Shown: positions 20,600-29,743 of the stretch, piece by piece
Numbering within the stretch: position 1 is the stretch's first letter
Layout of the letters: every line of letters starts with the position of its first letter
NCBI GenBank assembly: GCA_913055885.1
Contig: CAJXLG010000006.1
Span: 1 to 34,540, forward strand
Direction of reading: 5' to 3'
From: an uncultured Rhodospirillales bacterium
GTDB taxonomy: Bacteria; Pseudomonadota; Alphaproteobacteria; Rhodospirillales; CAJXLG01
DNA length: 34,540 bases
Position numbers and translations under genes: made by a program
The notes under the pieces: model-generated
Seen by the model: the letters and a program-made list of their open reading frames with translations, nothing else
Databases searched by the model: none
What the model was told of the DNA's origin: nothing

Positions 20600-20914
20600 C
20601 TAAAGGTTGCTTTCCAGCCACTCCTGGAGCTTGCCCTTGGGCAGGGCGCCGATCTTCTGGGCGGCCACGTCGCCGTCCTTGAAGAGCATCAGGGTGGGAA
20701 TGCCGCGCACGCCGTACTTGGCCGGCACCGTGGGATTCTCGTCGATGTTCAGCTTGGCCACCTGGACCCTGCCTTCCATTTCCTGGTCCAGCTCCTCCAG
20801 GGCCGGGGCGATCTGCTTGCAGGGGCCGCACCATTCGGCCCAGAAATCCACCAGCACCGGCGTTTCCGCGTTCACCACATCCTGGTCAAAGGACGAATCC
20901 GTGACTTCCTTCAT
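20600..20914 (-). CDS. trxA: thioredoxin
   Basis: [68 protein letters not shown] active site and cis-Pro motif. Confidence 0.95.
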   Translation of the reverse strand: MKEVTDSSFDQDVVNAETPVLVDFWAEWCGPCKQIAPALEELDQEMEGRVQVAKLNIDENPTVPAKYGVRGIPTLMLFKDGDVAAQKIGALPKGKLQEWLESNL

Positions 20915-21008
20915 GGGCTCCGTGTCCTGTTCGCCGTACAACATGCCGGGGCGCGGCGCGCCCCCGGCAGCATGACTGCGGCGAATCTAGGGCCGGGGCC
21001 TGCGGGCG

Positions 21009-21794
21009 TCAAGAAACGCCCGGCCCGGCGTCCGTGACGTGGGCGACCAGGGCGTCCACCGCGCGCTCCAGCCGGCGCAGGTCGGCGGCGCGGCTCAGGC
21101 GGTGGTCGCCCGCCTTGACGAAGGTGACCGCCACGTCCTCCGTGTACAGCCGCTCCATGAGGTCCAGGCTGGTGCGCCAGGGCACGTCCTCGTCACACAG
21201 GCCGTGGACGAGATGGACGGGGCAGGCCACCGGGATCTCGCGGTGCAGCAGCAGGTGGTCCCGGCCGTCCTCGATGAGCGCCCGGCTCACGGGCGTGGTG
21301 CCGCCGTAGGGGTTGATCATGGTGACCGACCCCTGGGTCATCAGGGTGTTGCGCTGGTCGTCGTCCAGTTCCTGCCAGATGAGACGCTCGGTGAAGTCGG
21401 GCGCCGCGGCGAGCCCCAGCATGCCGGCCACGCGGTCCGGCCGCGCCAGGGCCACCAGCAGCATCACCCAGCCGCCCAGGCTGGACCCCACCAGGATCTG
21501 CGGCCCTTCCGTGAGGGCGTCCAGCACGGCGATGGCGTCTTCCGCCCAGCCGCCGATGGTGCCGTCCTCGATGCGGCCGTCGGACTGGCCGTGGCCGCGA
21601 TAGTCGAAGCGCACGAAGGCGCGGCCGGTGGCGCGGCAGTGGGCCTCCAGGGTGGTGGCCTTGGTGCCCGTCATGTCCGACATGAAACCGCCCAGGAACA
21701 CCACGCCCGGCCCCTTGCCCGAAAGCCTGTGGTAGGCGATGGTGGGATGACCCGGGCGCTCGAGCCGTGCCGGGGCCGTCGTTTCCGTCGTCAT
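21009..21794 (-). CDS. alpha/beta hydrolase
   Basis: VVFLGGFMSDMTGTKA, FVRFDYRGHGQSDG, ILVGSSLGGWVMLLVAL (GxSxG nucleophile), PVHLVHGLCDEDVP, GDHRLS catalytic His. Confidence 0.87.
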   Translation of the reverse strand: MTTETTAPARLERPGHPTIAYHRLSGKGPGVVFLGGFMSDMTGTKATTLEAHCRATGRAFVRFDYRGHGQSDGRIEDGTIGGWAEDAIAVLDALTEGPQILVGSSLGGWVMLLVALARPDRVAGMLGLAAAPDFTERLIWQELDDDQRNTLMTQGSVTMINPYGGTTPVSRALIEDGRDHLLLHREIPVACPVHLVHGLCDEDVPWRTSLDLMERLYTEDVAVTFVKAGDHRLSRAADLRRLERAVDALVAHVTDAGPGVS

Positions 21795-21818
21795 GGTGCA
21801 GCCTCTCCAGGGAGTCCG

Positions 21819-23015
21819 GTGAAGTCCACGGAGCCTAGCATTCCGCCCGACCGGCGCAAAGGCCGGCCCACCGTCGTCCAGGTGCTGCCCGCCCTGGAGA
21901 CCGGCGGTGTGGAACAGGGCACCGTCGATGTCGCCGCCGCCCTGGTGAAGGCCGGCTGGCGGGCCGTGGTGGCCTCCGCCGGGGGCGCCATGGTGCCGGC
22001 CCTGCGGGAGGCCGGGGCGGAGCACGTCACCCTGCCGCTGGCGGCCAAGAACCCCGTGACCCTCCTGGCCAATGCCGGGCGGCTGGCGCGCCTGCTGCGC
22101 GACACCGGCGCCGACCTCGTCCATGCCCGCTCGCGCGCCCCGGCGTGGAGCGCCCTGCTGGCCGCCCGGCGCACGGGGACGCCGCTGGTCACCACCTACC
22201 ACGGCACCTACAACCGCGCGCCGCGCTTCCTGAAGGACCCCTACAACGGGGTCATGGGCCGCGGCGAGCGGGTCATCGCCATCTCCGGCTTCATCGCGGC
22301 GCACGTGCGCGCCGTCCACGGCGTGCCGGCGACCCGGCTGCGCACGGTGCCGCGCGGCATCGACACCGCCGCCTTCGACCCGCAGGCCATCACGCCCGGG
22401 CGGCTGGAGCGGGTGGCGGACGACTGGCCCGTGGGGCCGCGCACCCCCGTCGTCCTGCTGCCCGGGCGGCTCACCCGCTGGAAGGGCCAGATGGTGCTCG
22501 TCGAGGCCATGGCCCGGCTGCGCCATCCCGACGCCGTGGCCGTGCTGGCGGGCGGCGCCCAGGGGCGCGACGCCTATGTGGCCGAGCTGGCGGAACGCAT
22601 CGCCGCCCTGGGCCTGGACGGCCGGGTGGTGGTGGATACCGCCTGCCGCGATCTGCCTGCCGCCTACGCCCGCTCGGCGGTGGCCGTTTCCGCTTCCACC
22701 GATCCGGAAGCCTTCGGCCGTGTGCCCGTGGAGGCGCAGGCCATGGAGCGCCCCGTCATCGCCACCAACCACGGCGGCGCCGCGGAGACGGTGGCCGACG
22801 GCGCCACGGGCTGGCTCGTGCCGCCGGGCGATGCCGACGCCCTGGCCGCCGCCCTGGACCATGCCCTGGCCCTGGACGCGGGGGCGCGCGCCACCCTGGG
22901 GCGGGCGGGGCGCGACCGTGTCCTGTTGCGCTACACCCGCGAGGCCATGACGGCCGCCGTGCTGGAGGTGTACAGCGAACTCCTGCCCCGCGACGCCACG
23001 GCGGAGGCGGCATGA
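21819..23015 (+). CDS. glycosyltransferase family 4
   Basis: GTG start at 21819; VVQVLPALETGGVEQGTVDVAAAL, YHGTYNR, RTVPRGIDTAAFDP, VLLPGRLTRWKGQMVLVEAMARL, ASTDPEAFGRVPVEAQAMERPVIATNHGGAAETV. Confidence 0.92.
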   Translation: MKSTEPSIPPDRRKGRPTVVQVLPALETGGVEQGTVDVAAALVKAGWRAVVASAGGAMVPALREAGAEHVTLPLAAKNPVTLLANAGRLARLLRDTGADLVHARSRAPAWSALLAARRTGTPLVTTYHGTYNRAPRFLKDPYNGVMGRGERVIAISGFIAAHVRAVHGVPATRLRTVPRGIDTAAFDPQAITPGRLERVADDWPVGPRTPVVLLPGRLTRWKGQMVLVEAMARLRHPDAVAVLAGGAQGRDAYVAELAERIAALGLDGRVVVDTACRDLPAAYARSAVAVSASTDPEAFGRVPVEAQAMERPVIATNHGGAAETVADGATGWLVPPGDADALAAALDHALALDAGARATLGRAGRDRVLLRYTREAMTAAVLEVYSELLPRDATAEAA

Positions 23016-23950
23016 CGGACGCTGTGCTGGTCATCAAGCTGGGTGCGCTGGGCGACATGGTGCAGGCGACGGGGCCCTTCGCCGCCATCCGCGCCCACCA
23101 TCCCGACAGCCGGCTGGTCCTGCTCACGACCCCGCCCTTCCGCGACCTGGCGGAACGCATGCCGTGGTTCGATGCCGTGTGGACGGACGACAGGCCCAGG
23201 CCGTGGCACCCCCTGGCCCTGTGGCGCCTGCGCCGGCGGCTGCGCGGGGGCGGCTTCGGGCGCGTCTACGACCTCCAGACGTCGCGGCGCACCAGCCGCT
23301 ATTTCCGGCTCATGGGCCCGGGGCGGCGGCCCGAGTGGTCGGGCGTTGCGCCCGGCTGCTCCCATCCCCACCGCAACCCGGCGCGGGATCATCAACACAC
23401 CCTGGAACGCCAGGCGGAACAACTGGCCCATGCCGGCATCCCCGGCACGCCGGCCCCCGACGTATCGTGGCTGGGTGACGCGGCCGCCGCCGTGCCGCCG
23501 CGCCCGGTGCTCCTGGTGCCCGGCGGCGCGCCGCACCGGCCCGCCAAGCGGTGGCCCGCCGAGGCCTATGCCGCCCTGGCCCGCCACGCCGCCGCCGCCG
23601 GCGCCACGCCCGTGATCCTGGGCCGGGGGCCGGCGGAAAAGGCCATCGCCCGCACCATCCGCGACGCCTGTCCGGCCGCCGAGGACCGCGTGGACGCCAC
23701 GGACTTCGCCACCATTGCCACCCTGGCCCGGCACGCCGAGGCCGCCGTGGGCAACGACACGGGGCCCATGCACCTCATCGCCGCGGCCGGGGCGCCCAGC
23801 CTGGTGCTCTTCGCCACCAGCGAATCCGATCCCACCCTGTGCGCCCCGTGGGGCCCGGCGGTGACCGTCATCGCCCGCGACGACCTGCGCCGGCTGCGGG
23901 TGGAGCGGGTATTGGAAGAACTTCCGGGTGGCGTGCAACCAGCGGCCTGA
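23012..23950 (+). CDS. glycosyltransferase family 9 (heptosyltransferase-like)
   Basis: VLVIKLGALGDMVQATGPFAAIRAHHPDSRLVLLT, LLVPGGAPHRPAKRWPAEAYAALA, AVGNDTGPMHLIAAAGAPSLVLFA; ATGA overlap with the upstream GT4. Confidence 0.92.
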   Translation: MTDAVLVIKLGALGDMVQATGPFAAIRAHHPDSRLVLLTTPPFRDLAERMPWFDAVWTDDRPRPWHPLALWRLRRRLRGGGFGRVYDLQTSRRTSRYFRLMGPGRRPEWSGVAPGCSHPHRNPARDHQHTLERQAEQLAHAGIPGTPAPDVSWLGDAAAAVPPRPVLLVPGGAPHRPAKRWPAEAYAALARHAAAAGATPVILGRGPAEKAIARTIRDACPAAEDRVDATDFATIATLARHAEAAVGNDTGPMHLIAAAGAPSLVLFATSESDPTLCAPWGPAVTVIARDDLRRLRVERVLEELPGGVQPAA

Positions 23951-23973
23951 TCGCGCACCCTCGCGACACGAAA

Positions 23974-23997
23974 GGGGCGGGCCCGAAGGCCCGCCCC
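23974..23997. terminator. bidirectional intrinsic terminator between convergent genes
   Basis: Perfect 10-bp stem GGGGCGGGCC-CGAA-GGCCCGCCCC followed on + by TCGATTTT and on - by TTTCG. Confidence 0.85.
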
Positions 23998-24027
23998 TCG
24001 ATTTTGCGGTTCCGGCGACGGCCGGGA

Positions 24028-26013
24028 TCAGCGCGCGGCGTTGGGAACCCCGTCGCCGAAGTCCTCCGTGAGGGCTTCCACCTTCTTGTTGGGGATCCTG
24101 GACATCTCCATCCAGTAGGCCAGGAACCACATGATGGCCACGCCGATGATCCAGAAGATGATCTGCCAGGCCCAGATGGACGGGATGCCGAACACCCAGC
24201 TCGATTGATCGGCGGGATTGCCGAAGATGGTGTTGCCGATGACGGCGCCCGGGCCGATGGCGAAGAACATCCAGGCAATGGTGACGATCCAGGCCACCGG
24301 CTTGAGCTTCGCCTTCGTCGCCGGCAGGGCGGCGTGCTCGTACAGGAAGTCGTGGTACTTCTGCCGGTGCGCCCGGGCGTGGCCGTCCTGGGTCAGGGCC
24401 GAGACGGGCACCAGGATGGCCAGGTTCACCAGGATGCCCCAGCCCGCCGAGTGAATGGTCAGCGGCCAGCGGCCCCAGGGCTCCAGGCCGAGGGTGCCGA
24501 GGAGTTGCAGGCCCAGTTTCTCCGTCAGGATGACGGCGATGAGGCCCCCCGCGAGGCCCCACGTGGCGCCCTGGCGGGTGATCCACGGGAACCAGCACAC
24601 GGCGGCGAGCGACGGCCACATCTGGAAGCCGAAGGCCACCGCCAGACCGCCCATGAGCACCAGGGCGTCCTCGGAGACGGTGGCGAGCAAAAGCGCCAGC
24701 AGCACGATGACCACCACGCCCAGGCGGCCGAAAAGCTTCTGGGTGGCGTGACCGGCCGCCGGGTTCAGGTAGCGCTTGTACAGGTCCCGTGTGAGCATGC
24801 CGCCCGCCGTGGACATGTAGGCGGCGCCGGTGCTCTGCATGGCGGCCAGGGCGCACACGGCGAGCAGCCCCACCAGCCACGGCGCCTGATCGGCCAGGAG
24901 GTTGAAGTAGTGGGGCACGATGGAATCGGGCTTCTCGCTGATGCTCGCCGGAAGCGGCGTGCTCTGGGCGACGATGCCGGCGTCCACGAAGGCCGGGTTG
25001 GCGCCCAGGAACTGCGCCCCCAGGCCCTGGAAGGCCGTGAAGACGAACAGGATGAAGCCGATGACCAGGCTGGAGGCCCACACCTGCTGCGGCGCGAAGG
25101 GCTCCGGGTCGTTGTTGGAGAAGGCCCACATGCTGAAGGCGGGCGCGGCCTGGATGCCCATGAGGGCGAACATGTAGGTGAGGATCATGATGCCCGTCCA
25201 CAGGCCGCCGGTGGTGGGGTCCACCGTGTAGCCGGCCGTGTACTGGATCATGCCCGGAATGGCCAGATAGGCGGAATGCCCCTCGGGCGTCGCGCCCCAT
25301 TTGCCCACTTCGGGATGCGTGCCCATCCGCGCCAGCAGGTCGGTGAGCTGGCCCAGGCCGCCCACGGCGCTGATGGCGATGAGGCCCGTGATGACGATGC
25401 CCGCCGCCAGCATGATGCACTGCGCCGTATCCACGTAGGCCACGGCGCGCAGGCCGCCCGAGGCGACGTACAGCAGCACCACGATGGCCAGCAGCCACAT
25501 GCCCAGATCCTCGGGGATCAGGCCGTTGGTGAGGACGTCGAACAGATAGCCCGAGGCCCCCAGCTGCAGGCCCAGGTAGGGAATGGAGAACAGCAGGGCG
25601 ACGATGACCGTCAGGATGCGGATGGCATCGCCCTGGAAGTAGTCCGAGAACATCTCCCCGGGCGTGACGTAGCCGAAGCGCTTGCCCAGCATCCACTGGC
25701 GCTTGAGGAACATCACGCCGGTGAAGGGAATGGTGATGGCGTAGAAGGAGGCGTAGGCGTACTGGAAGCCGTCCCGGAACACCAGGCCGGGGTGGCCCAT
25801 GAACGTCCAGCCGGAGAACGAGGTGGCCGTGGCGGCCAGGATGAAGACCCACAGGGAAATCTTGCGTCCGGCGACGAAGTAGTCGCTCGCCGTCTTGGCC
25901 TGGCGCGCCCCCTTGATCCCCATGGCGATGCAGTAGCCCCAGTACAGGGCCACGAAGATGAAGAGCCAGTAGACTTTTGCTTCCAAGGCGTCTCCTCCCT
26001 GCTCGACGTCCAA
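24028..26013 (-). CDS. sodium:solute symporter (SSS) family transporter
   Basis: 661 aa, multi-TM; ASDYFVAGRKISLWVFILAATATSFSGWTFMGHPGLVFRDGFQYAY, RFGYVTPGEMFSDYF, GGLRAVAYVDTAQCIMLAAG, LAAMQSTGAAYMSTAGGMLTRDLYKRY. Confidence 0.9.
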   Translation of the reverse strand: MDVEQGGDALEAKVYWLFIFVALYWGYCIAMGIKGARQAKTASDYFVAGRKISLWVFILAATATSFSGWTFMGHPGLVFRDGFQYAYASFYAITIPFTGVMFLKRQWMLGKRFGYVTPGEMFSDYFQGDAIRILTVIVALLFSIPYLGLQLGASGYLFDVLTNGLIPEDLGMWLLAIVVLLYVASGGLRAVAYVDTAQCIMLAAGIVITGLIAISAVGGLGQLTDLLARMGTHPEVGKWGATPEGHSAYLAIPGMIQYTAGYTVDPTTGGLWTGIMILTYMFALMGIQAAPAFSMWAFSNNDPEPFAPQQVWASSLVIGFILFVFTAFQGLGAQFLGANPAFVDAGIVAQSTPLPASISEKPDSIVPHYFNLLADQAPWLVGLLAVCALAAMQSTGAAYMSTAGGMLTRDLYKRYLNPAAGHATQKLFGRLGVVVIVLLALLLATVSEDALVLMGGLAVAFGFQMWPSLAAVCWFPWITRQGATWGLAGGLIAVILTEKLGLQLLGTLGLEPWGRWPLTIHSAGWGILVNLAILVPVSALTQDGHARAHRQKYHDFLYEHAALPATKAKLKPVAWIVTIAWMFFAIGPGAVIGNTIFGNPADQSSWVFGIPSIWAWQIIFWIIGVAIMWFLAYWMEMSRIPNKKVEALTEDFGDGVPNAAR

Positions 26014-26329
26014 CCCTTCCTTTTCGGGAAAGGGCCGACGCCCCGGTGCCGCCGGTCGCGCCCCGCTTTCCCCCCGGTGTCGGCCGTGCCGGCCGACGCG
26101 TCATCCGGGCTCCGGCCGCGCCGGCCCGGGCCGGAAAAGGTTCTAGGTGCCGTGCAAAATAGCAGGGTGGCGGAAGGGCGGCAACAGACAAGACGCGGCG
26201 CCGCTTCATGTTTATTCTTTCTTATATTCCAGGGCGCTGATATGGGAGGCGGCGGCGCGTTCGCCGCAAGACTTGTTGTGCGGCGCAGCATATGATGCCC
26301 TGGAAGCGTGGCCACGACCCGGGGGAACC

Positions 26330-27796
26330 ATGACCGTCTCCGCCCGTACCGCCATCTTCAGCAAGCTGGTGCGCGATTTCATGCGCCCGGTGGCGGTGCG
26401 CGTGCCCCGCGGCACCGCGCTTGAGGCGGTGGTGGGGCGCATGCGTGACGCGGCCACGGCGTGTGCCCTCGTCACGGACACCGACGGCCGCGTCGCCGGC
26501 ATTCTCACGGAGCAGGACGTGACGCGCCGCGTCACCTTTTGCCACGGGGCGGATGAGCCCGTGGATACCGTCATGTCGGCGCCCGCCTTCACCATCGGGC
26601 GCGACGAGTATCTGTACCACGCCATCGCCGCCATGCGCCGGCGGCGCCTGCGGCACCTGCCGGCCGTGGACGACGACGGCATGCCCGTGGGCCTTCTGGA
26701 CCTGCACGAGGCCCTGGCCGTCACCGCCGAGGACGTGGTGGCCCAGATCGACCGTCTCACCCACGACGCCAGCCTGGAGGGCATGCGGGCCGTGAAGGCG
26801 GCGCAGGTGGACCTGGCCGCCGACCTGTTCGCCGAGCACCTGCCGGCCCCGGAGATCCAGGCGCTCATCACGCACGTCAACAACGACATCTACCGCCGCC
26901 TGACGGGGCAGATCGTGGCCGACATGAAGCGCCAGGGCTGGGGCGAACCGCCGGTGAATTTCGCCGTCATCGTCATGGGCTCGGGCGGCCGGGGCGAGAA
27001 CTACCTCTTCCCCGATCAGGACAACGGCCTCATCCTCGAGGACTATCCCAACGACCAGCACAATCAGGTGGACGGCTGGTTCCGCGCCTTTTCCGAGCGC
27101 CTGACGCGGGCGCTGGACGACGTGGGCTTCCCCCTGTGCCGGGGGTACTGCATGGCCGTGAACCCCCTGTGGCGCAAGACCCTGTCGCAGTGGACGGCCC
27201 AGGTGAGCCAGTGGACGCGCCGGCGCAGCACCGTCGCCATCCGGCTGGCCGACATCTTCTTCGACTTCCGCTGCGTCTACGGCGACACGGCGCTGGCCGG
27301 CGCCCTGCGCCGCCACGTGACGGCCCAGGTGCGCCGCAACCCCGCCTTCCTGCACGGCATGTTCGCCGAGGAGGCGGACCACAACGTGGCCCTCGGCCTG
27401 TTCGGGCGCTTCCAGACGGAATCGGAAAAGGAAGACTTCAAGGGCTGGATCAACCTGAAGCACACGGGGACCATCCCGCTGGTGGAGGCGGCGCGGCTCC
27501 TCGCCCTGCGCGAGGGCATTCCCGCCACCGGCACCCTGTCGCGCCTGAACGCCCTGCGCGGCAAGGAGGTGCTGAGCCGCGAGGAGCACACGGCCCTCAC
27601 CGACGCCTTCCACGTCCTCACGGACCTGCTGCTGCGCCGCCAGATCGACGACTTCCGCAACGACCGCCCGGTGAGCACCCACGTCCCGCCCGACAGCCTC
27701 ACCCACCGCGAGCGCGGCCGCCTGCGCGACGCCCTCAAGGCCATCGACAGCCTGCGCAAGCGCATCCGCATGGAGTTCACCGGGCACGTGTTCTGA
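26330..27796 (+). CDS. CBS-domain / DUF294-type putative nucleotidyltransferase signalling protein
   Basis: Two CBS motifs (ACALVTDTDGRVAGILTEQDVTRRV; LRHLPAVDDDGMPVGLLDLHEAL), then FAVIVMGSGGRGENYLFPDQDNGLILED (GSxGRxE..  DQDN nucleotidyltransferase-like) and C-terminal DUF294_C-like helical region. Confidence 0.88.
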   Translation: MTVSARTAIFSKLVRDFMRPVAVRVPRGTALEAVVGRMRDAATACALVTDTDGRVAGILTEQDVTRRVTFCHGADEPVDTVMSAPAFTIGRDEYLYHAIAAMRRRRLRHLPAVDDDGMPVGLLDLHEALAVTAEDVVAQIDRLTHDASLEGMRAVKAAQVDLAADLFAEHLPAPEIQALITHVNNDIYRRLTGQIVADMKRQGWGEPPVNFAVIVMGSGGRGENYLFPDQDNGLILEDYPNDQHNQVDGWFRAFSERLTRALDDVGFPLCRGYCMAVNPLWRKTLSQWTAQVSQWTRRRSTVAIRLADIFFDFRCVYGDTALAGALRRHVTAQVRRNPAFLHGMFAEEADHNVALGLFGRFQTESEKEDFKGWINLKHTGTIPLVEAARLLALREGIPATGTLSRLNALRGKEVLSREEHTALTDAFHVLTDLLLRRQIDDFRNDRPVSTHVPPDSLTHRERGRLRDALKAIDSLRKRIRMEFTGHVF

Positions 27797-27802
27797 GGAG
27801 CT

Positions 27803-28155
27803 TCAGGGCATGGCGTCGAAAAGCTCTGTTACCGCCTGCGTCCGCCGCAGCCAGCCGGCGGTGTGGGGGCAGCGCCAGCGCACCACTTCTTCCATGCGTT
27901 CGTAATCGCCGATGAGGTCCCGGTAGAAAACGGGCTCGTGGTGGGCGACGCGATTGCGCAGGCGCCGGATATGCTCCAGGTCGGCTTGGAGGCGCGTCCG
28001 GGCCTCGAAAGGGCTGTTCGCAACGTGCGCAGGAAAAGCATCATCCATGTGGGCGGCCCAAAGCCCCGGGTGAAAGCGTCGGGTAAGAAGTTTCTCCCAG
28101 AACACGAAAGGCAGATCAGCAACCCCCTCGCCAGTGTTTCTGGTACGGTCATGTT
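27803..28155 (-). pseudogene. C-terminal remnant of an Abi-like (abortive infection, HEPN-type) protein
   Basis: Frame reads ...VADLPFVFWEKLLTRRFHPGLWAAHMDDAFPAHV...ADLEHIRRLRNRVAHHEPVFYRDLIGDYERMEEVVRW: C-terminal Abi-family pattern including RNRxAHHEPxF. No N-terminal half is encoded upstream before the photolyase gene. Confidence 0.7.
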
Positions 28156-28341
28156 TTTCTCTCGTCTTCGTTAACCGGATTCGTCCGTGCTTTCGGGGGG
28201 GGGAAGGGCGCTCTATCGATACAAGGTCAGCGCGCAGGACGCATCATTTTTCGTAACATGAAGGTAACGCCGGAAACGGGCACGGGACACGGCATCCGGG
28301 ATCGTATAAGCTTCGTGGGCATGGAAACCGTAAGGTGATCG

Positions 28342-29700
28342 CTATTCGCGCAACGAACGGAACGCCTCCAGCGCCCGTTGCCGGGCCGCCTTGTGGTCCA
28401 CCAGGGGCGCCGGGTACCCGGTTGGCGGGGCCTTCCAGGGCGTGTGCACCGTCGTAGCGGGCAGGTCACGCAGCTCCGGCACCCATCTGCGCACGTAGGT
28501 GCCGTCCGGGTCGAATCGTTGGCCCTGCGTAACGGGATTGAAGATGCGGAAATAGGGCGCCGCGTCGGCGCCGCAGCCCGCCACCCACTGCCAGTTGGCG
28601 GCGTTGCTCGCCGGGTCGGCGTCCACCAGGCGCTCGCGGAACCAGCGCTCCCCTTCCTGCCACGGGATGAGCAGGTCCTTCACCAGGAAGGAGGCCGTCG
28701 CCATGCGCGCCCGGTTGTGCATCCAGCCGGTGGCCCGGAGCTGGCGCATGCCGGCGTCGATGAAGGGGAAGCCCGTGCGCCCGGCACACCAGGCGGCGAC
28801 GGCCGCCGCGTCGTCGCGCCAGGGAAAGGCGGCGAATTCCGGCTTCCAGGGGGTGTCGGCCAGGCCCGGATGCTGCCACAGCAGGTGGTAGCAGAAGCCG
28901 CGCCAGCCCAGTTCCCGCCGGAAGGCCGCCGCCCCCGCCGTGCCCTCGACGGCGTGCCACACCGTCGCCGCCGACAGATTGCCCGCCGCCAGGCAGGGCG
29001 ACAGGCCGCTGGTGCCGTCGCGGTCGGGCCGGTCCCGCGTCGCCGCGTAGTCGGGCAGAACCCGCACCGCGGCGTCCTCAAGCGCCGCCCGCGCCCCCGT
29101 CGGGTCGGGCTGCCAAGTGGCCTCCGGCGCCATGTCCGGCGGCGGCGGGGCGGCCGGCAGCGGCGCGCCATCCGGGCGGGGGCCGGGCCTCAGGGCCGCC
29201 GGCCGCGCCACCGGGCCGGGCGGCGGCCCCGCCCGTTCCAGCGCCCGCCAGTAGGGCGTGAAGACCCGGAACGGGGTACCGCCCTTGGTGCGCGGCCGGC
29301 CGGGGTCGGCCGGCCATTCGTGGGCGAAGCGCCGCACCCGCACGCCGGCGCGGTCCAGGGCGGCGGCCGTCTCCGCGTCGGCGGCCGCCGCGCCGGGCGT
29401 CACGGAATCGTTCCAGAAAACCGAGTCGGCCCCCGTTTCCGCCGCCAGGGCCGGCAGGCCTTCCGCCGCCGGGCCGGGGCGCACCACCAGGAACGCCCCC
29501 AGGGCGGCCAGGTCCCCGGCAAGCGCCGCCAGGGCGCGGTCGCGCCACCAGCGGGCCGCGGCGCCGGGCGGGGCGTGGGCCGGCTCGTCGGGCAGGCAGA
29601 CGGGCACCACGGGCCGGCCTTCCGCGGCCGCCGTGGCCAGGGCGGGATGGTCCGCCGTGCGCAGGTCGCGGCGGAACCAGACGAGGACAGGGACGGTCAT
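28342..29700 (-). CDS. phrB: deoxyribodipyrimidine photolyase / cryptochrome family
   Basis: VLVWFRRDLRTADHPAL; ELGWRGFCYHLLWQHPGLADTPWKPEF; GFPFIDAGMRQLRATGWMHNRARMATASFLVKDLLIPWQEGERWF; WQWVAGCGADAAPYFRIFNPVTQGQRFDPDGTYVRRWVPEL. Confidence 0.96.
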   Translation of the reverse strand: MTVPVLVWFRRDLRTADHPALATAAAEGRPVVPVCLPDEPAHAPPGAAARWWRDRALAALAGDLAALGAFLVVRPGPAAEGLPALAAETGADSVFWNDSVTPGAAAADAETAAALDRAGVRVRRFAHEWPADPGRPRTKGGTPFRVFTPYWRALERAGPPPGPVARPAALRPGPRPDGAPLPAAPPPPDMAPEATWQPDPTGARAALEDAAVRVLPDYAATRDRPDRDGTSGLSPCLAAGNLSAATVWHAVEGTAGAAAFRRELGWRGFCYHLLWQHPGLADTPWKPEFAAFPWRDDAAAVAAWCAGRTGFPFIDAGMRQLRATGWMHNRARMATASFLVKDLLIPWQEGERWFRERLVDADPASNAANWQWVAGCGADAAPYFRIFNPVTQGQRFDPDGTYVRRWVPELRDLPATTVHTPWKAPPTGYPAPLVDHKAARQRALEAFRSLRE

Positions 29701-29743
29701 GAGCCACCTTGTTTTGCGCTGCGAAGACGGGTAGGGTCCGGCA

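Noticed and set aside
22931-26295. 1092-aa minus ORF (22931..26209) and 914-aa plus ORF (23551..26295)
   Set aside because: Out-of-frame or antisense to the GT9 and symporter genes; no domain signatures.
28227-28469. 80-aa minus ORF upstream of the Abi remnant
   Set aside because: Overlaps the end of the photolyase gene out of frame, with no similarity to an Abi N-terminus.
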